Assembly: GCA_900553025.1 (NCBI GenBank)
Contig: USBT01000051.1
Span: forward strand, 1 to 6,655
Direction of reading: 5' to 3'
Source of the DNA: an uncultured Eubacteriales bacterium
GTDB lineage: Bacteria; Bacillota; Clostridia; Peptostreptococcales; Anaerovoracaceae
DNA length: 6,655 nucleotides
A program made the position numbers and the translations under genes. Shown in pieces: positions 5,811 through 6,655 of this stretch (position 1 is the stretch's first letter; every line of letters begins with the position of its first letter). A model generated the notes under the pieces. The model searched no databases. It was not told the DNA's origin and saw only the letters and a program-made list of their open reading frames with translations.

Positions 5811-5837
5811 GAGTAATACAAGCAATTTGTTTTACTC
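5811..5837 (-). promoter_or_regulatory. Hairpin at the 5' end of the hpf mRNA
   Basis: GAGTAA (5811-5816) pairs with TTACTC (5832-5837), and after a T-T mismatch ACAA (5818-5821) pairs with TTGT (5827-5830), loop GCAAT. With transcription starting near 5839, this stem would sit within the first few nucleotides of the mRNA, where such hairpins commonly protect transcripts from 5'-end decay. The protection is inference. Confidence 0.5.
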
Positions 5838-5845
5838 TTTAATGT

Positions 5846-5874
5846 ATTATACCCTATAATGCAGAATTTTAAAA
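5846..5874 (-). promoter_or_regulatory. hpf promoter
   Basis: On the minus strand the -10 is a perfect TATAAT (5851-5846), with a weak -35 TTTTAA (5874-5869) 17 nt upstream. The same bases read as TTTTAA, 14 nt, GGGTAT, close to the general-stress SigB consensus (GTTTAA, GGGTAT). The weak -35 and the gene's role make alternative-sigma control conceivable, but a plain sigma-A site is enough to explain it. Confidence 0.6.
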
Positions 5875-5888
5875 GATTATTTTTAAAG

Positions 5889-5968
5889 CCTTACGTTCGC
5901 TTGACAATTCTCTCAGACCTTACACTTGCTTTGCAATTTGCTTGAACTATGCTAGTTTGATGCATTGC
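5889..5968. repeat. Degenerate repeat and dyad downstream of thiT
   Basis: CCTTAC blocks at 5889 and 5918 begin two 21-nt stretches matching at 16 positions (period 29). Next to them is a concentric dyad: GCAAT (5933-5937) with ATTGC (5964-5968), and AACTA (5945-5949) with TAGTT (5953-5957). No T-run follows on either strand, so I do not call it a terminator, although it sits right after the thiT stop where one would be expected. Confidence 0.35.
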
Positions 5969-5975
5969 CCAAACA

Positions 5976-6503
5976 CTATGCGCGCTTGACTATTTTGTCG
6001 AACTGCGGATAAACGAGGTACAAAACGACGCATGTAATTATCAGCTCGGGAACCATGTAGGACGCATTATAGGTTATTGAGTACCACAGCGGGCTCACTC
6101 CCTTTGGTGCGTACATATACCAGAGTACAACGCCTGAAAAGACAAGTATCACAAAGCGGGCAAAAACGCCTACAAGTGCTCCCAAAACTGCCTTTGTTCT
6201 CGTTCCATGAAAAATACCCGAAAGTCCTAGCGCTCCGAATGCAAGAATGTAGTCTAGCAAAATTGACCATGGGCTGAGTGAAAATCCACCCTGCAAGAGA
6301 AATTGGAGCACGCCGTAAACCATTGCCGTGAGTAGCCCATTTTTTACGCCCCATCTCGTCGCAAAAAGAATTATCGGAAGCATGCTGACTGCTGTTATCG
6401 AACCGCCTTGGGGCATCTCAAAAATCTTGATGTAACTCAAAATAGTTGCGAGCGCAATCATCAGCGCACCCTCTACTAAAACGTTAAGCTTTGTTCTGCT
6501 CAT
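5976..6503 (-). CDS. thiT: Energy-coupled thiamine transporter S component
   Basis: This 175-residue hydrophobic protein has about six membrane helices (near 8-28, 36-50, 54-72, 80-99, 106-129, 148-166), as in ThiT/YuaJ. It binds thiamine at the outer membrane face and works with a shared ECF module (EcfT, EcfA1, EcfA2) not found in this window. Family landmarks are EMPQGGSITAVSMLPI (29-44), LLDYILAFGALG (82-93), RFVILVFSGVVLW (116-128), YMYAPKG (129-135) and YSITYNASYMVPE (141-153). Compared from memory with Lactococcus lactis ThiT, the thiamine-contacting Trp133, Tyr146 and Asn151 map to Trp128, Tyr141 and Asn146, but His125 maps to Leu120. AGGAGG is 8 nt before the ATG at 6503. A TPP riboswitch upstream supports the thiamine assignment strongly. 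Confidence 0.93.
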   Translation of the reverse strand: MSRTKLNVLVEGALMIALATILSYIKIFEMPQGGSITAVSMLPIILFATRWGVKNGLLTAMVYGVLQFLLQGGFSLSPWSILLDYILAFGALGLSGIFHGTRTKAVLGALVGVFARFVILVFSGVVLWYMYAPKGVSPLWYSITYNASYMVPELIITCVVLYLVYPQFDKIVKRA

Positions 6504-6508
6504 AATAA

Positions 6509-6568
6509 AAACCTCCTATATTATATGTGAACAAAATATCTGTTTGCCCAAAAAATCAAAGGAGGTCT
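6509..6568 (-). promoter_or_regulatory. SD/anti-SD pair, likely riboswitch expression platform for thiT
   Basis: In the thiT leader, AGACCUCCU (6568-6560) is complementary to AGGAGGUUU (6517-6509), nine pairs with one G-U, covering the whole ribosome binding site. No GC-rich hairpin with a U-tract lies between the riboswitch and the gene, so translational control by SD masking is more likely than transcription attenuation. Confidence 0.6.
6530..6549 (-). repeat. 20-nt element shared with the ptb leader (4407-4426)
   Basis: AACAAAATATCTGTTTGCCC here and AACAAAATATCTTTTTTGCC at 4407-4426 share their first 12 nt and then TTTGCC with a one-base shift. Both lie just upstream of a ribosome binding site on the minus strand. 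A common regulatory role or chance in AT-rich DNA are both possible. Confidence 0.3.
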
Positions 6569-6602
6569 ACGTGCATAAGTTTCTTAAAAATATTGTCTCA
6601 AA

Positions 6603-6655
6603 CTCGCTACGTCGGCATTGTCCGAATCAGCTAAAGGGTCGGGATGTAATTTACA
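6603..6655 (-). ncRNA. TPP riboswitch (THI element), 3' half; 5' half off the right edge
   Basis: The minus strand reads ACCCUUU, then CUGAUUCGGACAAUGCCGAC, then GUAGCGAG. This matches the conserved THI core (ACCCUUU, CUGAU, stem, AUAAUG-like loop, stem, GUAGSGA). The stem UCGG (6625-6622) / CCGA (6615-6612) around loop ACAAUG replaces the common CUGG/CCAG, a compensated change that keeps pairing. The 5' part, including CUGAGA and the first P1 strand, would lie beyond 6655. The aptamer senses thiamine diphosphate and should switch thiT off when it is abundant. Confidence 0.88.

Noticed and set aside
5889..5938. CTGAGAG on the minus strand, resembling the THI-box CUGAGA motif.
   Set aside because: It lies downstream of thiT without the other THI elements; the real aptamer is at the right edge.

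Overview
The window is low-GC DNA with strong AGGAGG-type ribosome binding sites and short intergenic gaps. Its gene content points to an anaerobic, amino-acid-fermenting member of the Clostridia (Bacillota): ferredoxin-linked indolepyruvate oxidoreductase, a Ptb-type phosphotransacylase, long-form HPF and a riboswitch-linked ThiT. A Peptostreptococcales/Anaerovoracaceae-like host is my guess; the sequence does not prove it. All large genes lie on the minus strand, so they are read from high to low coordinates.

Positions 1-4600 (minus) hold one apparent operon with a clear sigma-A-type promoter at 4572-4600. The gene order is ptb (TTG start), iorA, iorB, then a PLP aminotransferase that runs off the left edge. 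Together they suggest an oxidative (Stickland-type) route. The aminotransferase would make an aryl-pyruvate. IorAB would oxidatively decarboxylate it to an aryl-acetyl-CoA and reduced ferredoxin. The phosphotransacylase would convert the CoA ester to an acyl phosphate for ATP formation; no kinase gene is in the window. The operon has a leader of about 180 nt containing a 35-bp tandem repeat, and a 24-nt duplicated block sits at the ptb/iorA junction.

Positions 4600-5190 hold no conventional gene but are the most interesting part. A compact plus-strand unit has a promoter (4698-4726), a strong SD in front of a three-codon ORF, overlapping small ORFs, a 53-residue two-helix hydrophobic peptide (4831-4992) and a hairpin (5016-5061). 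Just beyond it, a good minus-strand promoter (5094-5122) fires back across the 3' end of the unit with no gene of its own. This is the geometry of a type I toxin-antitoxin locus. I do not recognise the peptide as a known family.

Positions 5149-5874 (minus) hold hpf (long ribosome hibernation factor) with its own promoter, a 5' leader hairpin and a downstream bidirectional-looking terminator.

Positions 5976-6655 (minus) hold thiT, the S component of an ECF thiamine transporter. It is preceded by the 3' half of a TPP riboswitch cut by the right edge and by an anti-SD segment able to mask the thiT ribosome binding site. IorA itself needs thiamine diphosphate, so thiamine supply and the ior operon are functionally linked. 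Several intergenic regions (about 931-1043, 4450-4529, 5889-5938) carry degenerate direct repeats.
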